Source of the DNA: Paraburkholderia sp. IMGN_8
Lineage (GTDB): Bacteria; Pseudomonadota; Gammaproteobacteria; Burkholderiales; Burkholderiaceae
Direction: 5' to 3'
DNA: 64,000 nucleotides
Assembly (NCBI RefSeq): GCF_038050405.1
Contig: NZ_CP150901.1
Span: 3,224,001-3,288,000 of the forward strand
Shown here in pieces: positions 1-9,079 of the stretch. A model generated the notes under the pieces. The model saw only the letters and a list, made by a program, of their open reading frames with translations, searched no databases and was not told where the DNA came from. The position numbers and the translations under genes are program-made. How positions within the stretch are numbered: the stretch's first letter is position 1; the number at the start of each line of letters is the position of its first letter.

Positions 1-265
1 GTTCGCAGATTTCGCCGAGCCTGGCATGCACGCCGGATGCGTTCACCAGCAGGCCGACCGCACGGCTGACACGGCCGCGTATGCGCACCGGGTTGAATTG
101 ATCGAGGCCGTGCTCGAGTTCGGTGGCAAGCGCGTTGCGGTCGAGGCCCAGCTCATCGCCGAAACCGTCGAGCGCGAGTTTGCCCAACGCGTCGGTGAAA
201 CTATCGAGCGACGATGCGCTTTCACCGTCGGCGCTGCCTGCGGGATCGAACTGAGCGTCACTCAT
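1..265 (-). CDS. sctN: T3SS ATPase SctN, N-terminal part (cut by window edge)
   Basis: Only the first 88 codons lie in the window; the gene continues past base 1. SctN is the hexameric cytoplasmic ATPase that unfolds T3SS substrates and strips their chaperones. After an acidic ~55-residue leader the visible segment contains the beta-barrel signature of this family, roughly VRIRGRVSRAVGLLVNASG followed by ARLGEICE, as at the start of HrcN/YscN/FliI-type ATPases. The Walker motifs would lie outside the window. The ATG overlaps the sctL stop codon (ATGA), so translation is probably coupled to the stator gene, the usual sctL-sctN order. Confidence 0.85.
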   Translation of the reverse strand, partial: MSDAQFDPAGSADGESASSLDSFTDALGKLALDGFGDELGLDRNALATELEHGLDQFNPVRIRGRVSRAVGLLVNASGVHARLGEICE

Positions 266-894
266 GCCGTGCGTTGCCGGATCGCGGCTCGCAAGGCGTC
301 GATCTGTGCATCGAGACCGACATCGAGCGTGCCGGACGGCGTCTCGACGATGCACTGCTCTTCGCTCAAGCGGCTATCGGTGACGATGCGAATCGGCGGC
401 GTTGCAGCAGGCGTGACCGACGCCATCCGCTCCGGCCACACATGCTGCAACGCCGCCGCTACTGCCTCGCGGCAGGCCGGCGCCACCCGTACCACCAGAA
501 ACGCCTCCTCACGCACCAGCGCATCGATACGCCGCAAAGCCGTTTCGTACAGCACGCGCGGATCGCTCTCGCCGACTATCGTGCGCACCGCCTTCACGAC
601 GATCCCGGCGATCGTCTCGCGCAAGCCGTCGAGCGTACGGGCCGCATCGAGCGCGGCGCCGCAGGCCTGCTGCGCATATTCGCGCTTGCCCTGCTCGACG
701 CCTTGCGCATGACCCTCGCGCAGTTTGCGTTCGTAGCCCTGCTGAGCCTCGTCGAGGATTCGCTGACGTTCGGTCTGCGCGGTCGACAGCAACGACCCCG
801 CATCGAGCAGCGCCGAATACTCGCTCTGCTTGAGCACTTTGCGCTCGGAGAGGATCTGCAGGTTTTCGCTGGTAATCAGAAAAGCCAGTCCCAT
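262..894 (-). CDS. sctL: T3SS stator/sorting-platform protein SctL
   Basis: This 210-residue cytoplasmic protein matches the HrpE/YscL/FliH family, which links the ATPase SctN to the SctQ/SctK sorting platform. The N-terminus MGLAFLITSENLQILSERKVL is typical for SctL. A charged helical stretch (about residues 25-80, rich in E, R, Q and A) fits the coiled-coil stator arm, and the C-terminal alpha/beta part ends with the family-like sequence around TPSGTLDVGLDAQIDALR. It overlaps sctK upstream by 19 bases and sctN downstream by 4, which indicates a tightly coupled operon. Confidence 0.9.
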   Translation of the reverse strand: MGLAFLITSENLQILSERKVLKQSEYSALLDAGSLLSTAQTERQRILDEAQQGYERKLREGHAQGVEQGKREYAQQACGAALDAARTLDGLRETIAGIVVKAVRTIVGESDPRVLYETALRRIDALVREEAFLVVRVAPACREAVAAALQHVWPERMASVTPAATPPIRIVTDSRLSEEQCIVETPSGTLDVGLDAQIDALRAAIRQRTA

Positions 895-1595
895 TGTGCG
901 AGCCTCTCAGGTATCAGGCATAGAAAGATCAGCTCGGCCAGATGCTGCCGATGCACCGCGCTCAGTCCATACGCCGGTTGCTCGCTGACGCCGCGCGCGA
1001 ACTTCAGGCGCATCCGTTCGACGATCGCGTCGCCCTCCGGCGCGACGAAATCCAGCAGCAGACGCGCGCCACGCTGGCGGATCGCGTCGACCGCGGCGCG
1101 CGGCGTCTGGCGAAACGGTTCGAGACTCTCGCCGATCGCCTCGAACGGCGGCGCGCGGTCGAGCACGAAGGGCATTGCGTTGTAGCCGAACGCGTCGACG
1201 AGCGCCGTATGCGTGCGCCAGTTCGGCGCGTCCAGCAACCACGCACGATGCAGCATCAAACCGCAGTAGGCGGCCAGCGTCGTCAACGCGCTGCGTTCGA
1301 TCAGCGCGATGCGCGCCACCAGACTGCCGAAGCCGAATGCATACCGTTCTCCAAGCCCGCTTTGCACCAGCAGATGCCGCGCGAGTACCGCACGGCCACG
1401 CACGCCGAAACTCGCGAAATCGCGGTAACGGGTGGGCCAATCCTGCGGCAGCCAGCTTGGATCGATATAACGGTCGGGCCGCAGATTGAACTCGACCGCA
1501 AGGCGATGCAGGCGCGCCGCGCGAACCGGGTCTTCGGCTCGCGATGCATCGCGGGCCCCGTCGTGCACCGGTTCGCGCACTGCATCGGTCTCCAT
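876..1595 (-). CDS. sctK: T3SS sorting-platform protein SctK (HrpB4/YscK-like)
   Basis: A 239-residue soluble protein in the fixed position between sctJ and sctL. SctK proteins bridge SctD and SctQ in the cytoplasmic sorting platform. Conserved-looking stretches include an N-terminal FNLRPDRYIDPSW and a C-terminal LIPERLAQWDWLF. I chose the ATG (METDAV) one base after the sctJ stop; the open frame runs 27 codons further upstream, but that part is the arginine-rich shadow of sctJ. The family is poorly conserved, so the call rests partly on synteny. Confidence 0.8.
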   Translation of the reverse strand: METDAVREPVHDGARDASRAEDPVRAARLHRLAVEFNLRPDRYIDPSWLPQDWPTRYRDFASFGVRGRAVLARHLLVQSGLGERYAFGFGSLVARIALIERSALTTLAAYCGLMLHRAWLLDAPNWRTHTALVDAFGYNAMPFVLDRAPPFEAIGESLEPFRQTPRAAVDAIRQRGARLLLDFVAPEGDAIVERMRLKFARGVSEQPAYGLSAVHRQHLAELIFLCLIPERLAQWDWLF

Positions 1596-1596
1596 C

Positions 1597-2400
1597 TCAC
1601 TCGCCTCGCGTCGACGCGCCCGTCGCCAGCGACGAGCGCGCGCCGAGCGCATTGGCGATGCGCGAGCCGAACGCACCGCGTCGCGCGCCGATCAGCGCCA
1701 CCACGCCGAGCGTAAGCAACAGCAGTAGCGACGCGAGCCACGCGAACGGCGTGCGCAGCATCAACAGGTTCGCCAGCGTGTCGCCGCCCAGGCCCGCCGC
1801 GTGTTGGCTCGCCGCGCCATCGGCTTGCAGGAACAACGACACGTTGTCGTACGAAAGCCCTTCGATGCTATGCGCGACGAGGTCTTTGACCATCGGCGCG
1901 GTCGCATGCAGATCGATGCCCGGCCGGTACTTGATGTACACCGCCGCCGACGACGGCTTGATCTTGTCCGACAGCGGATCGTTTTCCGGAATGACCACCT
2001 GCACGTGCGCGACCACCACGCCGTCGACGTCTTCGAGCGTGCGCGCGAGTTCCTGCTGAACGCCGTAGATATAGCGCACACGTTCTTCGGCTGGCGTCGC
2101 GACGAGCCCCTGCTGCTGGAACACCTGGCCGAGACTCGCGAGGTGCTGGCGCGGCAGGCCGTGCGCGCGCAACACCTTCAACGCGTCGCCCATCGAACCG
2201 CCGTCCACGTTCACTTGCCACGCCGCCGCGCCGTCGCGGCTCTCGACGTTTTCCTTCGACGCGCCGATGCCCGCATCGGCCAGCACCGAGACGACCTGGT
2301 TAGCATCCTTTTCGTCGAGGCCGGACACCAGTTCCTGCTCGCAGCCGGCCAGACACAGCAGCAACACGGCCGCGCCGAGCCATCCGACAATTCTCATCAT
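1597..2400 (-). CDS. sctJ: T3SS inner-membrane ring lipoprotein SctJ
   Basis: This 267-residue protein belongs to the YscJ/HrcJ/FliF family that forms the inner ring of the basal body. It begins with a lipoprotein signal whose lipobox LAGC puts the lipidated cysteine near residue 20. Two ring-building domains follow: the first around EKDANQVVSVLADAGIGASKE, the second around RVRYIYGVQQELARTLEDVDGVV with the VVIPENDPLSDK segment. A C-terminal transmembrane helix (about residues 218-240) precedes a short basic tail. The length is normal for the family. Its stop is one base before the sctK start. Confidence 0.95.
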   Translation of the reverse strand: MMRIVGWLGAAVLLLCLAGCEQELVSGLDEKDANQVVSVLADAGIGASKENVESRDGAAAWQVNVDGGSMGDALKVLRAHGLPRQHLASLGQVFQQQGLVATPAEERVRYIYGVQQELARTLEDVDGVVVAHVQVVIPENDPLSDKIKPSSAAVYIKYRPGIDLHATAPMVKDLVAHSIEGLSYDNVSLFLQADGAASQHAAGLGGDTLANLLMLRTPFAWLASLLLLLTLGVVALIGARRGAFGSRIANALGARSSLATGASTRGE

Positions 2401-2472
2401 CGCTTGTTCATCCTGTGCGCGTGGCGGGTGGCGTTTGTTCCGCGCGCCGCCGGCACGCGTTGAGCCCCGCGT

Positions 2473-2904
2473 CTAGCCTTTATCCGGCGTCAACACCGAG
2501 CGCGAGCAGTTGTTCGCCGCCTGCGCGGCCGACAGCGCGAACTGGCAGCCGTTGGCCGTCATCGACAGGTCCCAGTTGTATTCCATCATCCGCGCCATAT
2601 CCATGCCCCAGTCGCCGGTGGGGCGCAGCGCCTCGTGGCGAATGTTGGCGAGGTCGCTGAAATGCCGCCCAAGGCCGTCGAGGTAATTCACCACGCCGCT
2701 ATTCGACACCGGCGCCGATGCCGCGGCCGCTTCGACATTGCGCGCGCCGCCCATCTGCGCGGCGAATTCCTGGCCCTGTCCGGCGGGCGGTGGTCCGGCC
2801 TGCGGCTGCGCGGACGCGGTCCATTGCGCCTGCTGAGCCGACTCGGCGGCCGACTTCTGCACTACGGCTTCAGCGCCGACCGGCGCTATCACTGATCCAG
2901 TCAT
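2473..2904 (-). CDS. sctI: T3SS inner rod protein SctI (HrpB2-like)
   Basis: A 143-residue protein upstream of sctJ, where HrpB2/SctI is normally found. The first ~75 residues are low-complexity (A, Q, P, S), as expected for an exported early substrate. The C-terminal ~70 residues form a predicted amphipathic helix (around NYLDGLGRHFSDLANIR and MARMMEYNWDLSM), which in rod proteins packs into the export channel. A GGAG sequence eight bases before the ATG supports the start. Sequence identity in this family is low, so position is a major part of the evidence. Confidence 0.75.
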   Translation of the reverse strand: MTGSVIAPVGAEAVVQKSAAESAQQAQWTASAQPQAGPPPAGQGQEFAAQMGGARNVEAAAASAPVSNSGVVNYLDGLGRHFSDLANIRHEALRPTGDWGMDMARMMEYNWDLSMTANGCQFALSAAQAANNCSRSVLTPDKG

Positions 2905-3048
2905 GATTCAGCTCCGTGCTTGAAAACTGCATTCCAGGTGATGCGGCTACTGCTGCTGTGATGTAAACGGCTGCTGCTCGCGAGGGCGGCTTCGTCACAG
3001 CGGGTCTGCGACCCGCGTGAACGAAGCGCCGCCGCAAACAGCCGCCGC

Positions 3049-3267
3049 TTAGCCCAACCGGCCCGCGCTCGAATTGGCGCCCCCTTCCGCCGAACTCATG
3101 TTGTTCAACACGCTGATGGTCTGAGCGTGCGCCTGCCCGACCATCCCGATCGATTGCATCTGCATCTGCTGTTCGAACAGTTTTTCTTCGAACGCCTGCA
3201 TCTGCGACGTGTTGTCCGGTAAATTCGATGAAGGGTCCGTTCCTGTCTTGGTTGCGCCTACCGTCAT
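3049..3267 (-). CDS. small T3SS protein, possible needle/pilus subunit
   Basis: A 72-residue protein between sctD and sctI. An AAGGAG Shine-Dalgarno sequence six bases before the ATG (MTVGATKTG) makes it a credible gene; a TTG two codons earlier is a weaker start. The ends are rich in S, G and N, and the middle is a Q/M-rich helix around FEEKLFEQQMQMQSIGM. That layout recalls short T3SS needle or pilus subunits such as SctF, HrpY and NopA. I see no decisive family motif. No other needle candidate lies in the window, so SctF function is an inference from size, composition and position. Confidence 0.55.
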   Translation of the reverse strand: MTVGATKTGTDPSSNLPDNTSQMQAFEEKLFEQQMQMQSIGMVGQAHAQTISVLNNMSSAEGGANSSAGRLG

Positions 3268-3361
3268 GATCAACTCCTTTGACTAACGAAATGCCGCTCG
3301 CGCGGCGCCTTGCCCCTTGCACGCCTAACTGCGGCCTGCAAGACACACCTTGAATTCCCCT

Positions 3362-3390
3362 CCCGCCGCACGGCAAACTTGCACGGCGGG
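3362..3390 (-). terminator. hairpin after sctD
   Basis: CCCGCCG (3362-3368) pairs with CGGCGGG (3384-3390) across a 15-base loop, eight bases beyond the sctD stop. No T-run follows on the minus strand, so it is more likely an attenuating or mRNA-stabilising hairpin between sctD and the small protein gene than a full terminator. Confidence 0.3.
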
Positions 3391-3397
3391 CCTGCAA

Positions 3398-4624
3398 CTA
3401 CGAACTCGGCATCGCGACGCCCGCCGCAGCCGGCGCCGCCCAAGGCGCGACCGCTGCCGACGCAGCATCCGACGCCACCGCCGGCGCAGCGCCGTGCGGT
3501 CCCAGCGCCACCACATAACGCGCGCCGTTGCGCTCGAACGTGACGCTGCCCGAATCGATCGACGCGATCATCAAGCCGCCCGGCAAAGTCGCGCCCTCGA
3601 AGAAATGCCGTCCGTCGCGCGTCACCACATAACGCGTGCCGCTGTCATCGCCATACACGCCGGCGATATCCACCGGCACCGCACCGCCGCTCGTCGCGAT
3701 CACCGGACCGCCCGCGTTGTCGTCGTAGACGACCTTGTCGGTCACCTCGACCGCCGGCTTCGCATCGCGCTTGAAGTTCTGCACACGCTGCCACACCGCC
3801 CGCGTCGCGACGCCGCTGATCGTCACGCGGCCACGGCCCGTGTAGGCCACCTTCAACTGCGTGTCGCTCAGCGTCTGCTGCGCGGTCGCCAGCAATTCGT
3901 TGACGCTGTACACCTCACCGAGCGTCACGCCGTCGAAGCCGTTGACGATCGTCGCGACTCGCGCGCGGTCGTTAGCGTCGCGCACGTAACCGTCCACCAC
4001 GATGCCGTTGCCCTGCCCCGGCTCGACCGTCAGCTCGGGAAACTGCCGCAACGCGCCTTCCACATCTCGCATCCGTTCAAAGCGGCTTTGATGCGACCAC
4101 CAGAACGAACCGCGTGTCGCCACCGCCACATAGCTGCCCGCCGCGATCGCGAACGCGCTCCAGAGCGCCAGCAGCGCGAACATCAGACGGCGGCTGCCGA
4201 GCCCGCCGAGCCACGCCGGCAACACCACCGCGAGCCAGCGATGCGAGTCGCCGCCACGCTTTGCGCCGCTCGCACTTGCCGCGCCTGCCGGCACCGCCTG
4301 CACCCCCGCCAACCGCTCGATGCCGAACTTCACCTGCGCGACCGTGACCGTGTCGCCGGGCATCAACGCACGGCGCATCTGCGCGAGCGGCGTGCCGTTC
4401 AGCAGCACCGGCGCGCCGCCCTGGTTCTGGATCGACACCGCAATCGATCCGACATGCAGACACAGTTGCCGCGCGGCGATCTCACGATCCGGCAGGATCA
4501 CTTCGCAATCGGCGCCGGTGCCGACCCAGTTCTCACCGAGTTTCAGCCACAGCGTGCGGCCCGACATCGGACCGTTCAAAAAACACAGTTGCCAGCCGGA
4601 CGCGTCAGGGCCGCTGCTGACCAT
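3398..4624 (-). CDS. sctD: T3SS inner-membrane ring protein SctD
   Basis: A 408-residue YscD/HrpW-type protein. Residues ~10-100 resemble a forkhead-associated-like cytoplasmic domain (WQLCFLNGPMSGRTLWL, GTGADCEVILPDREIAARQ), the docking site for the sorting platform. One transmembrane helix follows at about 160-182 (LMFALLALWSAFAIAAGSYV). Periplasmic ring-building domains then run to the C-terminus (VVDGYVRDANDRARVATIV and similar). I chose the ATG at 4624, which overlaps the sctC end by 20 bases; the upstream open frame is arginine/proline-rich shadow of sctC. Confidence 0.88.
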   Translation of the reverse strand: MVSSGPDASGWQLCFLNGPMSGRTLWLKLGENWVGTGADCEVILPDREIAARQLCLHVGSIAVSIQNQGGAPVLLNGTPLAQMRRALMPGDTVTVAQVKFGIERLAGVQAVPAGAASASGAKRGGDSHRWLAVVLPAWLGGLGSRRLMFALLALWSAFAIAAGSYVAVATRGSFWWSHQSRFERMRDVEGALRQFPELTVEPGQGNGIVVDGYVRDANDRARVATIVNGFDGVTLGEVYSVNELLATAQQTLSDTQLKVAYTGRGRVTISGVATRAVWQRVQNFKRDAKPAVEVTDKVVYDDNAGGPVIATSGGAVPVDIAGVYGDDSGTRYVVTRDGRHFFEGATLPGGLMIASIDSGSVTFERNGARYVVALGPHGAAPAVASDAASAAVAPWAAPAAAGVAMPSS

Positions 4625-6563
4625 TGCTGTCTCCCGCACCAGGCGCGGCGGCGGGCTGCGTCGCCGGCGCGGCACTCGCGGCGGCGGCCGAACTCGCCGG
4701 AGCGGGCGGCGGCGCGATCGTCTGCGCACGCGCGGTCAGCGAATCGTTCGACGGCGGCACCACCACGTTCTGCATCAGATCCGACGTGACATTCTCGGCG
4801 CCGCCCGTCGACGCATATTCAGCCGACGGTGTGACCACACGCGGTGTGATCATGTAGAAGCGCTCCATGTGCTGCCCGTCCTTGTTGGTGTACTTGAACA
4901 GGTGACCGATCCACGGAATGTCGGAGAGCAGCGGAATGCCGGTCTTGTCGAAGCTCTGCGCATCGCTGTTGAAGCCCGCGATCAGGAGGCTTTTGCCTTC
5001 GTCGATCATGGCCTTGGTGACGATGTTCCGTTGCAGGATCACCGGCACATTCGACACCTGCTGGTTCGTCACCTCGCCGTCCTGAATGTCGAGCGACATC
5101 ATCACGCGCTGGGTGCCGTCCTCGACGATCAGCGGCGTCACCTTCACGCTCTGTCCGGTCGTGATGCCGTACAGCGACGAATCCTGGAAGCCCTGCACCT
5201 GCACGTAGAACTCGGTGAGGTTTTCGAGCACGGCTTCGGTGTTGTCAAGCGTCAGCACTTTCGGTTTCGAATACAGCTTGGCGTCGCCGGTGCGGGCAAG
5301 CGCGTTGATCCGCGCGAGCAGATAGTCGCGCAGCGAACCGCCGATCGACGCGGTCAGCGCGAGGCCCACCGGCGTGGTGGTGCCGGTCTGGCCGGCTTCG
5401 GTCGTGCCGGCCGCGAAGGTGAGCGGCGGATTCGCGCCGTTGCCGAACTGGAAGTCGCCGTGACTCGTATGCAACCGCCAGTCGACCCCCAACTGATCGA
5501 GCGAATGCAAGCTGATATCCATGATCGTCAGATTGATTTCGACGATGCGCGGCTTCACGTCGAGCTGCTGGATCAGCGACGCGTAGCGCCCCATGTGATC
5601 GGGCGTGTCGCGAATCAGAACGGCGTTGATCGCCGGATCGGCTTCGATTTGCGGTAATTGGTCGGCGCCGCCGAACGCGTTCAGGTCGCCGCCCGGAGCC
5701 TGGCCGCCACCGTAACCGCCGTAACCGCCGCCATAGCCACCGCCGCCGAACGCGACGCCGTTACCGCCCATGCCGGCCAGCGGAATCTCGATGCGCGGCA
5801 CGTTGATCGTGTCGCCCGAACTCAGCTTGACTTCGCGGGTCGGACCGCCGAGACGCATCGCGCCCGCGCTCGGCGCGTTATTGCTCGCGCCGCGCCGGTA
5901 CAGTTTGCGCAGAATCGTCGCGACGCCGGGAATCGTCACCTCCTTGCCCGAGCGATTGATCACGAAGTCAGCGGCCCAGTTGTACTTGAGCCGGAACGCG
6001 CGGATATCCGCGTGATCGTTGCTCGCCGCGCCATTGCCGACCGAATCGATCGCCTGGCGAACCAGTTCCACATAACGGCGCGGCCCGGACACATAGGCCG
6101 TGCTGTCGCGGTCGCTGATCTGCAGCGGATAACGCTTGTCGGCGATCTGCATCGACTGCATTGCCTGGGCGAGATTCGACGCCGAACCGCGCGGAATCGG
6201 AAAGACCTGGGTTTGCGCGTCGGCCGCGCGTTCGATGTAGAGAAACGAGCCGTCGTAGTACCACGTCAACCCGTAGGTCGTGCACACGCTATTGAGCGTG
6301 CGCGCCGGCGTGTCGTTAAAGCGCCCGCTGATGCTGCCTTCCACCTTGCCGTCGATCACCGCCGTGGTGCCCTGCGAGGCGGCCAGTTCGCGCAGAAAAT
6401 CGGCCAGCGGCCGACCGTTCGCGACGATTTCAAAACTACGGTTGCGCCACTGCAATTCCGCCGCGTGCGCGCGCGACAGCGGCACCATCACGCAGAGCGC
6501 GAACATCAGCAGCAGCGTGCCGCGCATGCGTATCAACAGAACTGGATAAATTATTTTTTTCAA
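4605..6563 (-). CDS. sctC: T3SS outer-membrane secretin SctC
   Basis: A 652-residue secretin forming the outer-membrane ring. The likely start is TTG at 6563 (LKKIIYPVLL...), with AGGG eight bases upstream and a full Sec signal cleaved after AHA near residue 34. An ATG at 6527 would leave a shorter signal but lacks a ribosome site. N0/N1/N3 domains come first (ADFLRELAASQGTTAV, GSISGRFNDTPARTLN), then the secretin core (LDQLGVDWRLHTSHG, GDAKLYSKPKVLTLDN, GIPLLSDIPWIGHLF). A glycine/tyrosine-rich insert (5665-5776) lies in the N3 region, and the C-terminus is A/P-rich. Confidence 0.93.
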   Translation of the reverse strand: MKKIIYPVLLIRMRGTLLLMFALCVMVPLSRAHAAELQWRNRSFEIVANGRPLADFLRELAASQGTTAVIDGKVEGSISGRFNDTPARTLNSVCTTYGLTWYYDGSFLYIERAADAQTQVFPIPRGSASNLAQAMQSMQIADKRYPLQISDRDSTAYVSGPRRYVELVRQAIDSVGNGAASNDHADIRAFRLKYNWAADFVINRSGKEVTIPGVATILRKLYRRGASNNAPSAGAMRLGGPTREVKLSSGDTINVPRIEIPLAGMGGNGVAFGGGGYGGGYGGYGGGQAPGGDLNAFGGADQLPQIEADPAINAVLIRDTPDHMGRYASLIQQLDVKPRIVEINLTIMDISLHSLDQLGVDWRLHTSHGDFQFGNGANPPLTFAAGTTEAGQTGTTTPVGLALTASIGGSLRDYLLARINALARTGDAKLYSKPKVLTLDNTEAVLENLTEFYVQVQGFQDSSLYGITTGQSVKVTPLIVEDGTQRVMMSLDIQDGEVTNQQVSNVPVILQRNIVTKAMIDEGKSLLIAGFNSDAQSFDKTGIPLLSDIPWIGHLFKYTNKDGQHMERFYMITPRVVTPSAEYASTGGAENVTSDLMQNVVVPPSNDSLTARAQTIAPPPAPASSAAAASAAPATQPAAAPGAGDSNGQQRP

Positions 6564-6586
6564 GTGAGAGCCCTGTGGCGAGTTGA

Positions 6587-6865
6587 TCACGACATCCCTG
6601 GCAAGACGACAAACACCCGCTCGAGCGCCTGGCGCGCGAAGATCAGCAATTCGCGGCCGGCCCAGCCCGCCAGCACGATCACCGTCACCATCACGACGAT
6701 CATGCGCACCGACGTGCCGATACTCGAGTCCTGCACCTGGGTGACGGCCTGCGCGATCGCGACGAACAGCGCCGTGCCGGTCGCCACCAGCACCACCGGC
6801 AACGACAGCATCAGCACCAGCAGCAACGCCTGGCGCGTGATATCGAGAATCGCGGCTGCGGTCAT
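6587..6865 (-). CDS. sctS: T3SS export apparatus protein SctS
   Basis: A 92-residue FliQ/HrcS-family inner-membrane protein with two hydrophobic hairpin helices (about residues 14-38 and 52-75) joined by the short polar loop VTQVQDSSIGTS. The size and the AVTQ(V/I)QD-like loop are characteristic. SctR, SctS and SctT form the helical export gate. It lies between sctV (51 bases upstream) and sctC (23 bases downstream) on the same strand. Confidence 0.93.
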   Translation of the reverse strand: MTAAAILDITRQALLLVLMLSLPVVLVATGTALFVAIAQAVTQVQDSSIGTSVRMIVVMVTVIVLAGWAGRELLIFARQALERVFVVLPGMS

Positions 6866-6916
6866 GCGGTTTCTCCATGATTGGGGCCTAGGTTCGTCAC
6901 ATGCTTCATGCCGGGT

Positions 6917-9079
6917 TCATGCCGGGTTTTTCACCCAGCCGATCGTATGCAGCCGCACGTCCTCTTCGATCTCCTGATACGACAGCACCGGCACATCGGG
7001 CAGCACCGGTTCGAGCACGGACTTCACATAGAAGCGCACCGCCATCGGCACCAGCACGCCGACGCGCCGCTCACGCCCATCGCGCGCGGCGCTGCGCAGC
7101 GATTCCATCACCGCGCGAGTCTGTTCGCAGACGTTGTCCTTCACGTCGCGCGCGAGGCCGAGAAACACCCCCTGCGGCGTCTTCGTGATCGCCGCCTGCA
7201 CGCGGTCCTGCAAGCTCTGCTCGAACAGCACGACATCGAGGCTGCGGCTCACGCCGCAATAGCGATCCGTAATCATCCGCTTGAGATCGACGCGCACCTG
7301 CTCGACCAGTGCGATGGTGTCGTCGGGTTCTTTCGGCGCCCACGTAATGAGGCTTTCGAAAATCACCCGCAGATTGCGGATCGGAATGTGTTCGAGCAAC
7401 AGCCGCCGCAGCACTTCGGTAATCCGCTGCAACGGCACGATGCGCGTGAGTTCGGCGATCAGTTCCGGATGGTCGCGGCGCGCCAGATGCACCAGCGCCT
7501 GCGTTTCCTGAATCCCGATCAGCGCGGCAGGGTTCGCGCGCACGATCGCCTCCAGATGCTGCGCGAGCACCTGTTCATGCGTGAGATTCCCGCTGCTGGA
7601 CGCCTGCGTTGCGCTGCCGCGCGTTTGCGACGCGTGAGCTGCAACCCACACCGGCTGAGTGAAAGGCCCGAACGGCTCACCGGCTTCGCGTTCGAGGTCG
7701 GCGGGCAGTGGCGAGGTGCCGTCCCACAACAGCAGCCCTGCTCGCAGATAGCCGGTCGACGCAATCACGTCCTGCAACAGAATCCGATAGCTGTGCTGCG
7801 CGAGCGCCGGATCGAAGCGCAGATTCATCCGCGGAAACACCGGGCCGAGATCGACGTCGACGCGCGCTTTCGCGTCGGAGAGCGCCGCCTGCAATTGCAC
7901 GAGGTTCAGATGCGCGCGCAGATCGCGGGCGAACACCACCGCGAGCAGCGCCGTCATGCCGAGCGGATGCACCTGCGAGCCGCCCGCGCCGATGCCCGCT
8001 TCGCCGTCGGCTGGCGCGTCGGCGAGCGTGATCAGATTCAGTGCGGGCACGGTCTTGCGCCGCCGCATCAGGAACACGCCGCCCGCGATCATGCCGCCCG
8101 CCAGCAGCAGGAACGACCACTTCGGAAAACCCGTCACCGGCACGAAGGCCAGCATGATCACGCCGGCGATCAGAATCGCGCGCGGATGATTGGCGATCTG
8201 CGAGCCGATCTGCTCGCCCAGATGCCGCTCCTGCGCATCGCGCGACGCGACTCGCGTGGTCACCACACCTGCCGCGATCGACACCAGCAGCGACGGAATC
8301 TGCGACGCCATGCCGTCGCCGACGGTCAGCACCGCATAACGATGCAAGGCTTGCGACACGCTCATATCGTGCATCAGCGTGCCCACCGCGATGCCCGCCA
8401 GAATATTGATGAACGCGATGATGATGCCCGCGATCGCATCGCCCTTGACGAACTTCATCGCGCCGTCCATCGCGCCATGCAGTTGCGATTCCTGTTCGAG
8501 CAATTCGCGGCGCCGCTTCGCTTCGTCCGACGTGATAATGCCCGCGCGCAGATCGGCGTCGATACTCATCTGTTTGCCGGGCATTGCATCGAGCGAGAAA
8601 CGCGCGCCCACTTCGGCGACCCGCTCGGAGCCTTTCGCGATCACGATGAACTGCACGATCGCGATCACCAGAAACACCACGCCGCCGACCACGAAGTTAT
8701 TACCGACGATTAGACGCCCGAAGGTATCGATGACATGTCCCGCATTTGCCTGCAGCAGAATCAGCTTGCACGACGCGATGTTCAGCGCGAGCCGCAATAG
8801 CGTGGTGAACAGCAGCAGTGCGGGAAACGACGAAAAACTCACAGCGGACGGCAGATATGTCGACACCGTCAGGAGCAGAATGCTCAACGCCAGGTTCAAC
8901 GAAATCAGGCCGTCGAGCACCACCGTCGGCAGCGGCAACACGAATAGCGCGACCACCGCCGCGACGAACAGCGCCAGCAGCAAGTCGTAGTTGCGCGCCA
9001 ACGAGAAGCGGGCGCCGCTTTCGCGCCACCCACCGCCCAGCGTGCCGTTCCAGAGCTTGTTGACCGTATCGAAAGGCAT
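6917..9079 (-). CDS. sctV: T3SS export gate protein SctV
   Basis: A 720-residue FHIPEP/FlhA/HrcV-family protein, the nonameric export gate. About eight transmembrane helices occupy the first ~330 residues, with the family signature near TLLRLALNIASCKLILL and the conserved GNNFVVGGVVFLVI and DGMASQIPSLLVSIAAGVVTT segments. The C-terminal cytoplasmic half (from ~residue 370, PLGMTALLAVVF onward) is the substrate/chaperone docking ring. I prefer the ATG at 9079 (MPFDTV); a GTG seven codons upstream also stays open. It is the first gene of the leftward T3SS operon, divergent from the LuxR-type gene. Confidence 0.95.
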   Translation of the reverse strand: MPFDTVNKLWNGTLGGGWRESGARFSLARNYDLLLALFVAAVVALFVLPLPTVVLDGLISLNLALSILLLTVSTYLPSAVSFSSFPALLLFTTLLRLALNIASCKLILLQANAGHVIDTFGRLIVGNNFVVGGVVFLVIAIVQFIVIAKGSERVAEVGARFSLDAMPGKQMSIDADLRAGIITSDEAKRRRELLEQESQLHGAMDGAMKFVKGDAIAGIIIAFINILAGIAVGTLMHDMSVSQALHRYAVLTVGDGMASQIPSLLVSIAAGVVTTRVASRDAQERHLGEQIGSQIANHPRAILIAGVIMLAFVPVTGFPKWSFLLLAGGMIAGGVFLMRRRKTVPALNLITLADAPADGEAGIGAGGSQVHPLGMTALLAVVFARDLRAHLNLVQLQAALSDAKARVDVDLGPVFPRMNLRFDPALAQHSYRILLQDVIASTGYLRAGLLLWDGTSPLPADLEREAGEPFGPFTQPVWVAAHASQTRGSATQASSSGNLTHEQVLAQHLEAIVRANPAALIGIQETQALVHLARRDHPELIAELTRIVPLQRITEVLRRLLLEHIPIRNLRVIFESLITWAPKEPDDTIALVEQVRVDLKRMITDRYCGVSRSLDVVLFEQSLQDRVQAAITKTPQGVFLGLARDVKDNVCEQTRAVMESLRSAARDGRERRVGVLVPMAVRFYVKSVLEPVLPDVPVLSYQEIEEDVRLHTIGWVKNPA

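Noticed and set aside
3260..3410. PIP-box/hrpII-box (TTCG-N16-TTCG type) promoters for the T3SS
   Set aside because: I looked in the T3SS gaps and found no convincing pair at the right spacing; the LuxR-type regulators fit better.
6564..6878. N-terminal extension of sctC to 6878
   Set aside because: This part overlaps sctS in another frame and reads as G/R/D-rich shadow; the TTG at 6563 with AGGG upstream gives a proper signal peptide.
6881..8713. 610-codon plus-strand frame opposite sctV
   Set aside because: His/Arg-rich antisense shadow of a well-identified membrane protein gene.
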